Notes under the pieces: generated by a model
What the model was told of the DNA's origin: nothing
Databases searched by the model: none
Seen by the model: the letters and a program-made list of their open reading frames with translations, nothing else
Shown here: positions 1 to 9,524 of the stretch, one piece after another
Layout: the number at the start of each line of letters is the position of its first letter
Position numbering within the stretch: the stretch's first letter is position 1
Assembly (NCBI RefSeq): GCF_026340095.1
Contig: NZ_JAPEPO010000001.1
Coordinates: 3,378,501 to 3,442,500, forward strand
DNA length: 64,000 nucleotides
Reading direction: 5' to 3'
Source: Streptomyces sp. NBC_01446
GTDB lineage: Bacteria; Actinomycetota; Actinomycetes; Streptomycetales; Streptomycetaceae
Program-made: the position numbers and the translations under genes

Positions 1-1
1 G

Positions 2-517
2 TCAGGCGGCCAGAGCCTCCAGGCCGGCGCCGGCCCAGCGCGCCCCGAGACCACGCAGCGTCACGGAGCGCACCTCGTCGTCCGTGTCCCCCGTGGCGCG
101 GTGAATCACCACGTGGAGCCGGTCGTCTGCGAGGTCCTCGACCTTGCCGTCGCCCCACTCGACGACGACCACGGAGTCCGGCAGGGAGACGTCGAGGTCG
201 AGGTCCTCCATCTCGTCGAGCCCGCCGCCGAGCCGGTACGCGTCCACATGCACCAGGGCGGGCCCGTCACCGAGGGGCGGGTGGACGCGGGCGATGACGA
301 AGGTCGGAGAGGTCACGGCGCCCCGCACGCCGAGGCCCTCGCCGAGCCCGCGGGTCAGCGTGGTCTTGCCCGCGCCCAGCTCGCCGGTGAGCATGACGAG
401 GTCGCCCGGGCGCAGCAGCTTGGCGAGGCGACGGCCCAAATCCCCCATATGGGTGGGCGAGTTGACGGTGATCGAGGCGGTGGTGGCGTCAGCTGCCGGG
501 CTGTGCGGTGTCTCCAT
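2..517 (-). CDS. tsaE: tRNA threonylcarbamoyladenosine biosynthesis ATPase TsaE
   Basis: This is the ATPase partner of TsaB and TsaD in making the t6A modification at position 37 of ANN-decoding tRNAs. The 171-residue protein has a Walker A motif GELGAGKTT at about residues 45-53, the TsaE-type TSPTF segment about 20 residues later, and an EWGD motif near residue 120. It is complete, with a TGA stop at the window edge. Its ATG lies inside the 3' end of the hydrolase gene (29-nt overlap), so the two are probably co-transcribed. The other t6A genes would lie downstream, outside the window. Confidence 0.93.
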   Translation of the reverse strand: METPHSPAADATTASITVNSPTHMGDLGRRLAKLLRPGDLVMLTGELGAGKTTLTRGLGEGLGVRGAVTSPTFVIARVHPPLGDGPALVHVDAYRLGGGLDEMEDLDLDVSLPDSVVVVEWGDGKVEDLADDRLHVVIHRATGDTDDEVRSVTLRGLGARWAGAGLEALAA

Positions 518-1694
518 AACTTCCCACGGTAGCCCCTGCGGGAACGGCTCCCGTGCGCGAGAGCAGGTCGGCCAGCCGGTCGGTGACGGCCTCGGGGTGC
601 TCCAGCATCACCAGGTGCCCGGCGTCGGGCACGAGCACCAGCTCGGCGTCGGGGAGCAGCCCCGCGATGGCCTCGCTGTGCTCACTGGGGGTGATGAGGT
701 CCCGGTCGCCGGCCAGTACGAGGACGGGCAGCCGCGCGAACCGCTCGATGGCCTCGCTCTTCTCGTGCTCCTGGAAGGCGGGGTAGAACTCGGCGACGAC
801 GTCGATCGGCGTGCTCTCGATCATGCGCTCGGCGAAGCGGGCGACGGCGGGATCGACGTCACGTGAGGCGAACGAGTAGCGCTTGATGATGCCGGCGAAC
901 AGGTCGGCGGTCGCACGGCGCCCCTTCTCCACGAGGTCGGCGCGCTGGCCCAGGACCTTCAGGACGCCGGGGAGTACGCGGCGGACGACGTTGACGCCGA
1001 CCACGGGCAGCCCGTAGCTGACCTCGCCGAGCTTGCCGGTGGAGGTCCCGACGAGGGCGACGCCGACGACGCGCTCGGCCACGACCTCGGGAAACTGGTC
1101 GGCGAACGCCATCACGGTCATGCCGCCCATGGAGTGCCCGACGAGGACGAGCGGCCCTTCGGGGGCGGCGGCGTCGATGACGGCCTTCAGATCGTGCCCG
1201 AGCTGGTCGATGGTGACGTCGGGCCCGCCGTCGGCCTGCTCGACCCCGCGCCCGGACCGCCCATGGCTGCGCTGATCCCAGTAGACGGAGCGCACCACGC
1301 CCCGCAGGGCGGCGCGCTGGAAATGCCAGGAGTCCTGGTTGAGGCAGTACCCGTGACTGAAGACCACGGTGACCGGCGCGGGGGCCTTACGGCCGAAAAG
1401 ACGACGCCTGCGAGGACCCGCACCGCCCTCGGCCTCCACTTCCTCGACCTCGAAATAGAGCTCGGTGCCGTCCTCGGCACGGGCCCTGCCGGGGGTGCCG
1501 CGCAGGGACCCGTAGGGGCCGGAGGCATCCAGCGCGAGCCGCGCCTTTCTGCGCATGCCGCGGCCGACGGTGAGCCGCTCCACGGCGACACCGGCGGCGG
1601 CACCGGCCGCCACGACACCTATCGCGGCGCCGGCGAGCCCGGCCCGCCGCCAGCTCGCGACGGCCGCCGTAACCTCGGCGCTGCTCTCACTCAC
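489..1694 (-). CDS. alpha/beta hydrolase with N-terminal membrane anchor
   Basis: This is an alpha/beta-hydrolase-fold protein of unknown substrate, about 401 residues long. A hydrophobic Ala/Gly/Val segment at about residues 18-38 looks like a membrane anchor or uncleaved signal. The oxyanion HG motif is near 114, the nucleophile elbow GHSMGG near 187-191, the acid in a GDRD motif in the last quarter, and the catalytic His in GHLVMLEHP. I chose the GTG at 1694 because it overlaps the alr stop by 8 nt; longer frames would run far into alr. It probably forms an operon alr-hydrolase-tsaE. Esterase, lipase or thioesterase activity cannot be told apart here. Confidence 0.85.
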   Translation of the reverse strand: MSESSAEVTAAVASWRRAGLAGAAIGVVAAGAAAGVAVERLTVGRGMRRKARLALDASGPYGSLRGTPGRARAEDGTELYFEVEEVEAEGGAGPRRRRLFGRKAPAPVTVVFSHGYCLNQDSWHFQRAALRGVVRSVYWDQRSHGRSGRGVEQADGGPDVTIDQLGHDLKAVIDAAAPEGPLVLVGHSMGGMTVMAFADQFPEVVAERVVGVALVGTSTGKLGEVSYGLPVVGVNVVRRVLPGVLKVLGQRADLVEKGRRATADLFAGIIKRYSFASRDVDPAVARFAERMIESTPIDVVAEFYPAFQEHEKSEAIERFARLPVLVLAGDRDLITPSEHSEAIAGLLPDAELVLVPDAGHLVMLEHPEAVTDRLADLLSRTGAVPAGATVGSYGDTAQPGS

Positions 1695-2850
1695 GTGCCG
1701 CTCCTCCGCCGTCCACATAGACGCGCGGAACACGCGCCCCGATCCGGGTGACGATCTCGTACGCGATGGTGCCGGCGGCCTGCGCCCAGTCCTCGGCGGT
1801 CGGCTCGCCCCGGTCACCGGGCCCGAACAGCACGGCCTCGTCCCCGGCCGCCGGCTCGTCGCCGCCGAGATCGACGACGAACTGGTCCATGGCGACGCGC
1901 CCGGCGACGGTACGCAGCTTGCCCCCGATGAGTACGGGCCCGGTCCCCGAGGCATGCCGGGGGATCCCGTCCCCGTACCCGAGGGGCACGAGCCCCAGGG
2001 TGGTCTCGCCGGGGGTGACGTAGTGATGCCCGTAGCTGACGCCGAGCCCGCCCGGGGCGTGCTTCACCAGGGCGAGCGAGGCGGACAGGGTCATGACGGG
2101 CCGCAGCCCGAAGTCCTCGGGCGTGCCGATCTCGGGGCTGGGCGAGATCCCGTACATGGCGATGCCGGGCCGCACCAGATCGAAATGGGTCTCAGGCAGA
2201 GTCAGGGTCCCCGGCGAATTGGCGATATGCCGCACCTCAGGCCGGACCCCGGCCCCCTCCGCGAAGGAGACCATCTCGCGAAAACGCTCCAACTGGGCGG
2301 CAATCGACGGATGCCCCGGCTCATCGGCACAGGCGAAGTGGGACCAGAGCCCCGTAACGACGACAAGCCCATCGCGCTCCGCGGCCACGGCAGAACGCAC
2401 GAGCTCGGGCCAGTCACCGGGCAGACACCCATTACGTCCGAGCCCCGTATCGGCCTTCAACTGAATACGAGCGGCACGCCCCACCACCCGAGCGGCAGCG
2501 ACGACCTCGTCCAAAGCCCACATGCCGCTCACGGACATGTCGAGATCGGCCTCGATGCCCTCGCGCCAGGGCCCGCCGGGCGTCCAGAGCCAGCACATGA
2601 CGCGCCCCTCGATCCCCGCGGCACGCACCGCGAGAGCCTCCTCGGGCGTGGCCGTACCGATCCAGGCGGCACCGGCCTCCTGCGCGGCGCGCGCGCAGGG
2701 GATCATGCCGTGGCCGTAGGCATCAGCCTTGACCACAGCCATGAAGGCGGCCCCTGGCGCACGATCGCGCAGGGATCGCACATTGGCCCGCAGAGCGGCC
2801 AGATCGATCTCGGCCCGGGCACGGCCCACGGCAGGTGCTCTCTCAGTCAT
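1687..2850 (-). CDS. alr: alanine racemase
   Basis: PLP-dependent alanine racemase interconverts L- and D-alanine, supplying D-Ala for peptidoglycan. The 387-residue length is normal. The PLP-binding lysine lies in VVKADAYGHG (Lys41). The C-terminal beta domain carries the YGHH region and the conserved MDQFVVD stretch. The ATG at 2850 has no obvious Shine-Dalgarno sequence. The gene heads an overlapping run with the hydrolase and tsaE, and it sits close to the cell-wall genes glmS, glmM and murB of this window. Confidence 0.96.
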   Translation of the reverse strand: MTERAPAVGRARAEIDLAALRANVRSLRDRAPGAAFMAVVKADAYGHGMIPCARAAQEAGAAWIGTATPEEALAVRAAGIEGRVMCWLWTPGGPWREGIEADLDMSVSGMWALDEVVAAARVVGRAARIQLKADTGLGRNGCLPGDWPELVRSAVAAERDGLVVVTGLWSHFACADEPGHPSIAAQLERFREMVSFAEGAGVRPEVRHIANSPGTLTLPETHFDLVRPGIAMYGISPSPEIGTPEDFGLRPVMTLSASLALVKHAPGGLGVSYGHHYVTPGETTLGLVPLGYGDGIPRHASGTGPVLIGGKLRTVAGRVAMDQFVVDLGGDEPAAGDEAVLFGPGDRGEPTAEDWAQAAGTIAYEIVTRIGARVPRVYVDGGGAARE

Positions 2851-3231
2851 CGTGCGCCCAGTGTCTCAGAGCCCCCCGACACCCCCACGTGATCACCACC
2901 CGCCAAACCACGCACACCAGCCCAAATCACCAGGCCGGCAGCCGCACAGTCACCAAGACGGGAGGACGAATCCCACGGCCCGCCAGCCGCACAACCAACC
3001 AGGCGGAAGGACGAATCCCCCACCGCCCGCCAGCCGCACAGCCAACAGGAGGGGACGCACCGGGATGTGCGCGCGCAGCCACCTCCACCCCGTTACGGGC
3101 GCCTGGCCGGCCGGGGCCGACCCATAGAACAGCGAGCACGTACATCCCGGGGCGGCCCCGCCCCGAAGACGGCGAAGCGCCCCCACGGAGCGAAGCGGCG
3201 CCCCCACGCAGCGAAGCGGAAGACCACCGCC
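2851..3231. other. non-coding gap between nnr and alr with short imperfect repeats
   Basis: I see no convincing gene here. The apparent open frames are low-complexity Pro/Arg/His translations with no family resemblance. The stretch holds three imperfect repeats of about 45 bp (2935-3058). It also has a two-copy repeat of about 21 bp (unit GCCCCCACGGAGCGAAGCGG, one substitution between copies) near 3179-3222. The alr promoter should lie at its left end, but no clear -35/-10 pair was found. Confidence 0.6.
2935..3058. repeat. three imperfect tandem repeats, period about 44-47 bp
   Basis: Copies begin near 2935, 2979 and 3026. Each starts with a CAGCCGCACA core followed by CCAA and then, in the first two, GGACGAATCCC; the third copy is partly degenerate. 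The function is unknown. Such arrays can be slipped-strand expansions or remnants of a duplicated intergenic element. Confidence 0.6.
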
Positions 3232-4677
3232 CTACAACCCGTGCCGAACATCCCCCCAGGCCCCAGCAATCCCACCAGCCACATCCTGAGCAACGACAGG
3301 CGCCCCACCAGACACACGCCGAGCAGCAAGCCCATGCAGATAGGCCCCCACGGACCCGGCATCGAGCGCTCCGAGCCCGGCGGCGAGCAGCGACCCGCAG
3401 AGCCCGGACAACACGTCACCACTCCCCGCGGTGGCCAGCCAGGCGGTACCTGTGGAATTGACCCGAGCCAAGCGCCCGGCACCCTCCCCCGGCCCCCCGG
3501 CAACCAAGGTGGTGGACCCCTTCAAGAGCACGGTGGCGGAGAACCGGTCAGCCAACTCCCGCACAGCCGCGAGCCGCTCCGCCTCCACCTCCTCCCGGGC
3601 AACCCCCAACAACGCGGCGGCCTCCCCCGCATGAGGCGTGAGCAACGTAGGCGCGGCCCGCCCCCGAACGGCCTCAGGATCGGCGAGCCGCAGCCCATCG
3701 GCGTCGATCAGAACGGGCACCTCCGCACCCAGGACATCCGCGAGCCCGGAGGCGTCGTCACCAAGTCCGGGCCCGGCCACCCACGCCTGCACCCGCCCCG
3801 CCTTCCCCGGCGCGCCTTCGGACACCAGGGTCTCGGGGAACCGCGAGACGACGGCGCCGGCCGCAGGCCCGACGTAACGAACGGCCCCGGCCCCACCCCG
3901 CAGAGCTCCGGCGACGGCAAGCACGGCGGCACCGGGATACCGGGCGGACCCGGCGACGATGCCCACGACACCACGCCGGTACTTGTCGCTCTCCCCGGTG
4001 GGTTCAGGCAGCAGCCGGGCCACGTCACCGTGCTGAAGGGCCTCCAAATCGCCCTCGCCGCGCCCCGGTTCAAGCCCGATGTCGACGAGCCGAACGGCAC
4101 CGGCGTACTCCCGCCCGGGATCCACGAGAAGCCCGGGCTTGTACGCACCGAAGGTGACGGTCACATCGGCGCGGACGGCCTCCCCGGCGATCTGCCCGGT
4201 ATCGGCGTCGACGCCACTGGGCAAATCCACGGAGACGACAACGGCACGGGACTCCAGGGCGGCACGGACAACGGGCAGGGCGGCCGCGCGAAGCCCGCCC
4301 CGCCCCCCGATGCCCACGATCCCGTCGACGACGAGATCGGCGCCGGCAAGAGCGCGCTCACCGGATTCGGCGACGCGCCCCCCGGCGGAGAGGAACGCGG
4401 CAAGCCCGGCACGGTGCACACGCTCGGAGTCCAGGAGCACGGCGGTGACCCCGGCGCCACGACGGGCGAGCCGGGCGCCGGCGTAGAGGGCGTCACCCCC
4501 GTTGTCCCCGGATCCGACGAGGAGCACGACGCGGGCCCCGTACACCTTGCCGAGGAGTTCGGCGCAGACGACGGCGAGCCCGGAGGCGGCCCGCTGCATC
4601 AGGGCGCCTTCGGGAAGTCGCGCCATGAGGGCGCGCTCGGCGGTCCGTACGGTGTCGACGCTGTAGGCGGTACGCAT
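3232..4677 (-). CDS. nnr: bifunctional NAD(P)H-hydrate epimerase / ADP-dependent dehydratase
   Basis: This repairs hydrated NADH and NADPH. The N-terminal half (about residues 1-210) is a YjeF_N epimerase domain with the GSGDNGGDAL motif near residue 55. The C-terminal half is the ribokinase-like ADP-dependent dehydratase, with GSGDVLSG and the following GAYLHG helix near the end. The 481-residue length fits the fused two-domain form. The gene lies between acpS and alr, a common actinobacterial arrangement. The ATG at 4677 has a GGGAG about 10 nt upstream. Confidence 0.94.
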   Translation of the reverse strand: MRTAYSVDTVRTAERALMARLPEGALMQRAASGLAVVCAELLGKVYGARVVLLVGSGDNGGDALYAGARLARRGAGVTAVLLDSERVHRAGLAAFLSAGGRVAESGERALAGADLVVDGIVGIGGRGGLRAAALPVVRAALESRAVVVSVDLPSGVDADTGQIAGEAVRADVTVTFGAYKPGLLVDPGREYAGAVRLVDIGLEPGRGEGDLEALQHGDVARLLPEPTGESDKYRRGVVGIVAGSARYPGAAVLAVAGALRGGAGAVRYVGPAAGAVVSRFPETLVSEGAPGKAGRVQAWVAGPGLGDDASGLADVLGAEVPVLIDADGLRLADPEAVRGRAAPTLLTPHAGEAAALLGVAREEVEAERLAAVRELADRFSATVLLKGSTTLVAGGPGEGAGRLARVNSTGTAWLATAGSGDVLSGLCGSLLAAGLGALDAGSVGAYLHGLAARRVSGGAPVVAQDVAGGIAGAWGDVRHGL

Positions 4678-4781
4678 AGGACCGAGTCTCCCGCACAGTG
4701 GAACACCTCGCCCCCGGCCGAAGCCAAGCCAGAACCGGCGAGAGACCGAAGCCCCCAGCCCCAGCCCCTACCCCTGAGCCC

Positions 4782-5150
4782 CTACCCCTCAGCGATCACG
4801 ACCGCCGACGCAACCCCGGCATCATGGCTGAGCGACACATGCCACGACCGCACACCCATCTCCGCGGCACGCGCGGCGACGGTCCCGGTGACCCGGAGTC
4901 GCGGCTGCCCACTCTCCTCGACACAGACCTCCGCATCGGTCCACCGCAACCCGGCCGGCGCGCCCAGCGCCTTGGCCAGCGCCTCCTTGGCGGCGAACCG
5001 GGCAGCCAGCGAGGCGACACCGCGCCGCTCCCCGCTGGGAAGCAGCAACTCCCGATCGCAGAAGAGCCGTTCGGCCATTCCGGGCGTACGCGCGAGGGAC
5101 GCCTCGAACCGCTCGATCTCGGCGACGTCGATCCCGACCCCAATAATCAA
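4782..5150 (-). CDS. acpS: holo-[acyl-carrier-protein] synthase
   Basis: AcpS transfers 4'-phosphopantetheine from CoA to acyl carrier protein. The 122-residue protein begins with the family signature GVGIDVAEIERFE, containing the Mg-binding Asp. The second signature, RFAAKEALAKAL with the catalytic Glu, is in the middle. The start is a TTG at 5150: an in-frame TAG lies four codons upstream (5160-5162), so no ATG or GTG is available, and GGGG sits 6 nt before the TTG. The gene is 31 nt downstream of glmS, probably in the same transcript. Confidence 0.95.
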   Translation of the reverse strand: MIIGVGIDVAEIERFEASLARTPGMAERLFCDRELLLPSGERRGVASLAARFAAKEALAKALGAPAGLRWTDAEVCVEESGQPRLRVTGTVAARAAEMGVRSWHVSLSHDAGVASAVVIAEG

Positions 5151-5180
5151 ATCCAGCCCCTAGTAATGAGATCCAGCCCC

Positions 5181-7040
<1,860 letters not shown>

Positions 7041-7046
7041 AGCGGC

Positions 7047-7052
7047 AGCCTA
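7047..7052 (-). promoter_or_regulatory. putative -10 box TAGGCT for leaderless glmS
   Basis: TAGGCT matches the common Streptomyces HrdB -10 sequence and ends 6 nt before the glmS ATG, placing the start site at or next to the A of ATG. No good -35 is seen 17-18 bp upstream. Confidence 0.45.
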
Positions 7053-7063
7053 AGGCCGCGCGG

Positions 7064-7297
7064 TCAGCAGCCCCAGACGATCCGGTCCCGCGCGTCCTCG
7101 AGGAGACGCAGATACTCCACTTCCTCGCAGCGCGGCTTGCTGCCCATCTCGTAGAGGTCGAGACAGTCGTCGAGATCGTCGCGCAGGTCCTCGTCGGGCA
7201 GGTCGAGGGCGAGCTCGCTGCGCACGTGCCCGGCGAAGTCGTCCTCGACGGGTCCGGGTCTGCGCCGGACGAGGTCACGCAAACGGGGCACGGCCAT
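7064..7297 (-). CDS. small acidic protein of unknown function (77 aa)
   Basis: I do not recognise this family. The 77-residue protein has an N-terminal basic patch (RLRDLVRRRP), a strongly acidic middle rich in Asp and Leu, and two cysteines, one of them the last residue. I chose the ATG at 7297 because GGGAGGG lies about 8 nt upstream; a longer frame to 7408 has an unlikely N-terminus. It lies 23 nt upstream of glmS on the same strand, and the glmS -10 box sits in that spacer. Confidence 0.7.
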   Translation of the reverse strand: MAVPRLRDLVRRRPGPVEDDFAGHVRSELALDLPDEDLRDDLDDCLDLYEMGSKPRCEEVEYLRLLEDARDRIVWGC

Positions 7298-7410
7298 GAC
7301 GGTTCCCTCCCACCCGGACGGCGCGGCTCGGCGCCGGGTGCCGGGAACGTATCCCCGTTCCCCCGCCCGGTCCAGACCTGCGACCGCAGAACTCCCGGAA
7401 TCGAGCACGT

Positions 7411-7432
7411 ATCAGGCACGCATCAGGCACGC
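7411..7432. repeat. 11-bp tandem duplication
   Basis: ATCAGGCACGC occurs twice head to tail in the divergent intergenic region between the 77-aa gene and coaA. No function is apparent. Confidence 0.6.
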
Positions 7433-7514
7433 GCCATGCACGAAAACCCCACTCCGACGCACCCCGCCGACCGCAAGGTGACGCACCCCACCCCCCACCC
7501 CGTCCACACAGCCG

Positions 7515-7521
7515 TAACAAT
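7515..7521 (+). promoter_or_regulatory. putative -10 box TAACAAT for leaderless coaA
   Basis: TAACAAT ends 5 nt before the coaA GTG and no Shine-Dalgarno sequence is present, so transcription may begin at the start codon. The -35 region is not clear. Confidence 0.35.
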
Positions 7522-7526
7522 GGACT

Positions 7527-8534
7527 GTGATCTCTTCGGTCTCCGTGCCCCCGACGGCACCCCGGAGCGCCCACCGGCACAAGCCGGAGGCGACTCCCTA
7601 CGTCGACCTCACCCGCACCGAGTGGAGCGCGCTGCGCAACAAGACGCCGCTCCCCCTCACCGCCGATGAGCTGGAGAAACTGCGCGGCCTGGGCGATGTC
7701 ATCGACCTGGACGAGGTCCGGGACATCTACCTCCCACTCTCGCGCCTCCTCAACCTGTACGTCGGCGCCACCGACACCCTGCGCGGCGCCCTCAACACCT
7801 TCCTCGGCGAGACCGTCGAGAAGGCGTCCCAGTCGGGCACGCCCTTCGTCATAGGGGTCGCCGGTTCGGTGGCGGTGGGCAAGTCGACCGTCGCCCGCCT
7901 CCTCCAGGCGCTGCTGTCCCGCTGGCCCGAGCACCCGCGCGTGGAACTGGTCACCACGGACGGCTTCCTGCTGCCGACGAAGGAGCTGGAGCGGCGCGGC
8001 CTGATGTCGCGCAAGGGCTTCCCCGAGTCGTACGACCGCCGCGCCCTGACCCGCTTCGTCGCCGACATCAAGGCGGGCAAGGACGAGGTGTCGGCGCCCG
8101 TCTACTCCCACCTGATCTACGACATCGTGCCCGGCCAGAAGCTCACGGTCCGCCGCCCCGACATCCTCATCGTCGAGGGCCTGAACGTGCTCCAGCCGGC
8201 CATGCCCGGCAAGGACGGCCGCACCCGCGTCGGCCTCGCCGACTACTTCGACTTCAGCGTGTACGTGGACGCGCGCGCCGAGGACATCGAGAGCTGGTAC
8301 CTCAACCGGTTCAAGAAGCTCCGCCAGACGGCCTTCCAGAACCCGTCCTCGTACTTCCGCAAGTACACGCAGGTCTCCGAGGAGGAGGCACTCGACTACG
8401 CGCGGACGACCTGGCGGACCATCAACAAGCCGAACCTGCTGGAGAATGTGGCGCCCACGCGCGGCCGCGCGACGCTCGTCGTGCGCAAGGGCCCCGACCA
8501 CAAGGTGCAGCGGCTGAGCCTGCGGAAGCTGTAG
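7527..8534 (+). CDS. coaA: type I pantothenate kinase
   Basis: CoaA phosphorylates pantothenate with ATP, the first step of coenzyme A synthesis. The P-loop GVAGSVAVGKST is at about residues 110-121. It is followed by the TTDGFL metal/substrate segment, the SYD motif, and the VEGLNVLQ and RFKKLR stretches typical of bacterial type I kinases. The protein is 335 residues long. The GTG at 7527 was chosen; it lacks a Shine-Dalgarno sequence. The gene runs opposite to the surrounding cell-wall genes. Confidence 0.96.
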   Translation: MISSVSVPPTAPRSAHRHKPEATPYVDLTRTEWSALRNKTPLPLTADELEKLRGLGDVIDLDEVRDIYLPLSRLLNLYVGATDTLRGALNTFLGETVEKASQSGTPFVIGVAGSVAVGKSTVARLLQALLSRWPEHPRVELVTTDGFLLPTKELERRGLMSRKGFPESYDRRALTRFVADIKAGKDEVSAPVYSHLIYDIVPGQKLTVRRPDILIVEGLNVLQPAMPGKDGRTRVGLADYFDFSVYVDARAEDIESWYLNRFKKLRQTAFQNPSSYFRKYTQVSEEEALDYARTTWRTINKPNLLENVAPTRGRATLVVRKGPDHKVQRLSLRKL

Positions 8535-8547
8535 AAAACCGGAAAGC

Positions 8548-8553
8548 TACGCT
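8548..8553 (+). promoter_or_regulatory. putative -10 box TACGCT before the DUF389 gene
   Basis: TACGCT ends 6 nt before the ATG at 8560 and there is no Shine-Dalgarno sequence, so the downstream gene may have its own leaderless transcript rather than depend on coaA. Confidence 0.4.
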
Positions 8554-8559
8554 TCGCGC

Positions 8560-9510
8560 ATGCTGCACCTGCGACTGATCACCCCGGCCGACAAGACCGA
8601 CGCGGTGGCCCGCCTGATCGAGAGGACCGTCGGCACCACACATCTCGTGGTGATGCCGGGCGCGGCCCGCGACCCGAAGGGCGACGTCGTGATGTGCGAC
8701 GTCGCCCGGGAGGCCGGCGACGAGCTGATCAGCGGGCTGCGCGGCCTCCACATCGACACGACGGGCTCGATCGCGGTTGAGAACATCGACCTGTCGCTGT
8801 CGAGGCTGGCCGACAGGGCGGAGGACGAGGCACCGGGCGAGGGCGCGGACGCGGTCCTGTGGGAAGCGCTGACGGACGCGACGCACGAGGAGTCGACGCT
8901 CAACGTCACCTACGTGGCGTTCCTCGCCGTCGCGACGATGCTCGCGGCCTGCGGTGTGATGCTGGACAACGCGATCCTGATCGTCGGCGCGATGGCCGTC
9001 GGCCCCGAGTTCGGGCCGCTCGCCGGGATCTCCACGGCGCTGGTGCAGCGCGCCCCGCGCCTGGTGTGGCGCTCGCTGTGGGCACTGCTCGCGGGGTTCG
9101 CCGCCGCGATGCTCCTGACGGCCGGGTTCAGCTGGCTGCTGGACACGTTCGGCCTGTTCACCCGCTCGATGATCGAGGCGGACCGGCCGAACACGTCGTT
9201 CATCTGGAAGCCGGACTGGATGTCGTTCGTCGTGGCGTTCCTCGCGGGCATCGCCGGGACGCTGTCCCTCACGTCGGCGAAGTCGGGCGCCCTGATCGGT
9301 GTCGCCATCTCGGTGACGACGGTCCCGGCTGCGGCGAACGCGGCGGTGGCGTTCGCGTACAGCGACTACGCCCAGACGTGGGGCTCGACCGCCCAGCTCC
9401 TCGCGAACCTCGGCGGCATCGTCCTGGCGGGCACGCTCACGCTGCTCGCCCAGAAGTGGTTCTGGGCGACACAGCGCAAGCGTGCCGCTCCCGCGGCCGG
9501 ACGGGCCTGA
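8560..9510 (+). CDS. DUF389-family membrane protein
   Basis: The 316-residue protein has a soluble N-terminal half (about 1-115) and then five or six hydrophobic segments. These include the conserved LDNAILIVGAMAVGPEFGPL stretch that marks the DUF389/TIGR00341 family. The function is not established and I infer only an inner-membrane location. It lies 25 nt after coaA on the same strand and is convergent with glmM, whose stop is 14 nt away. Its ATG has no Shine-Dalgarno sequence. Confidence 0.85.
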   Translation: MLHLRLITPADKTDAVARLIERTVGTTHLVVMPGAARDPKGDVVMCDVAREAGDELISGLRGLHIDTTGSIAVENIDLSLSRLADRAEDEAPGEGADAVLWEALTDATHEESTLNVTYVAFLAVATMLAACGVMLDNAILIVGAMAVGPEFGPLAGISTALVQRAPRLVWRSLWALLAGFAAAMLLTAGFSWLLDTFGLFTRSMIEADRPNTSFIWKPDWMSFVVAFLAGIAGTLSLTSAKSGALIGVAISVTTVPAAANAAVAFAYSDYAQTWGSTAQLLANLGGIVLAGTLTLLAQKWFWATQRKRAAPAAGRA

Positions 9511-9524
9511 CGCAGCGAACTGCC

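Noticed and set aside
3067..5163. A 698-codon plus-strand frame opposite nnr and acpS
   Set aside because: It is Pro/Gly/His-rich antisense translation of two well-supported minus-strand enzymes.
7041..7063. A glmS ribozyme or riboswitch before glmS
   Set aside because: Only 23 nt separate glmS from the upstream gene and the start appears leaderless, so there is no space for one.
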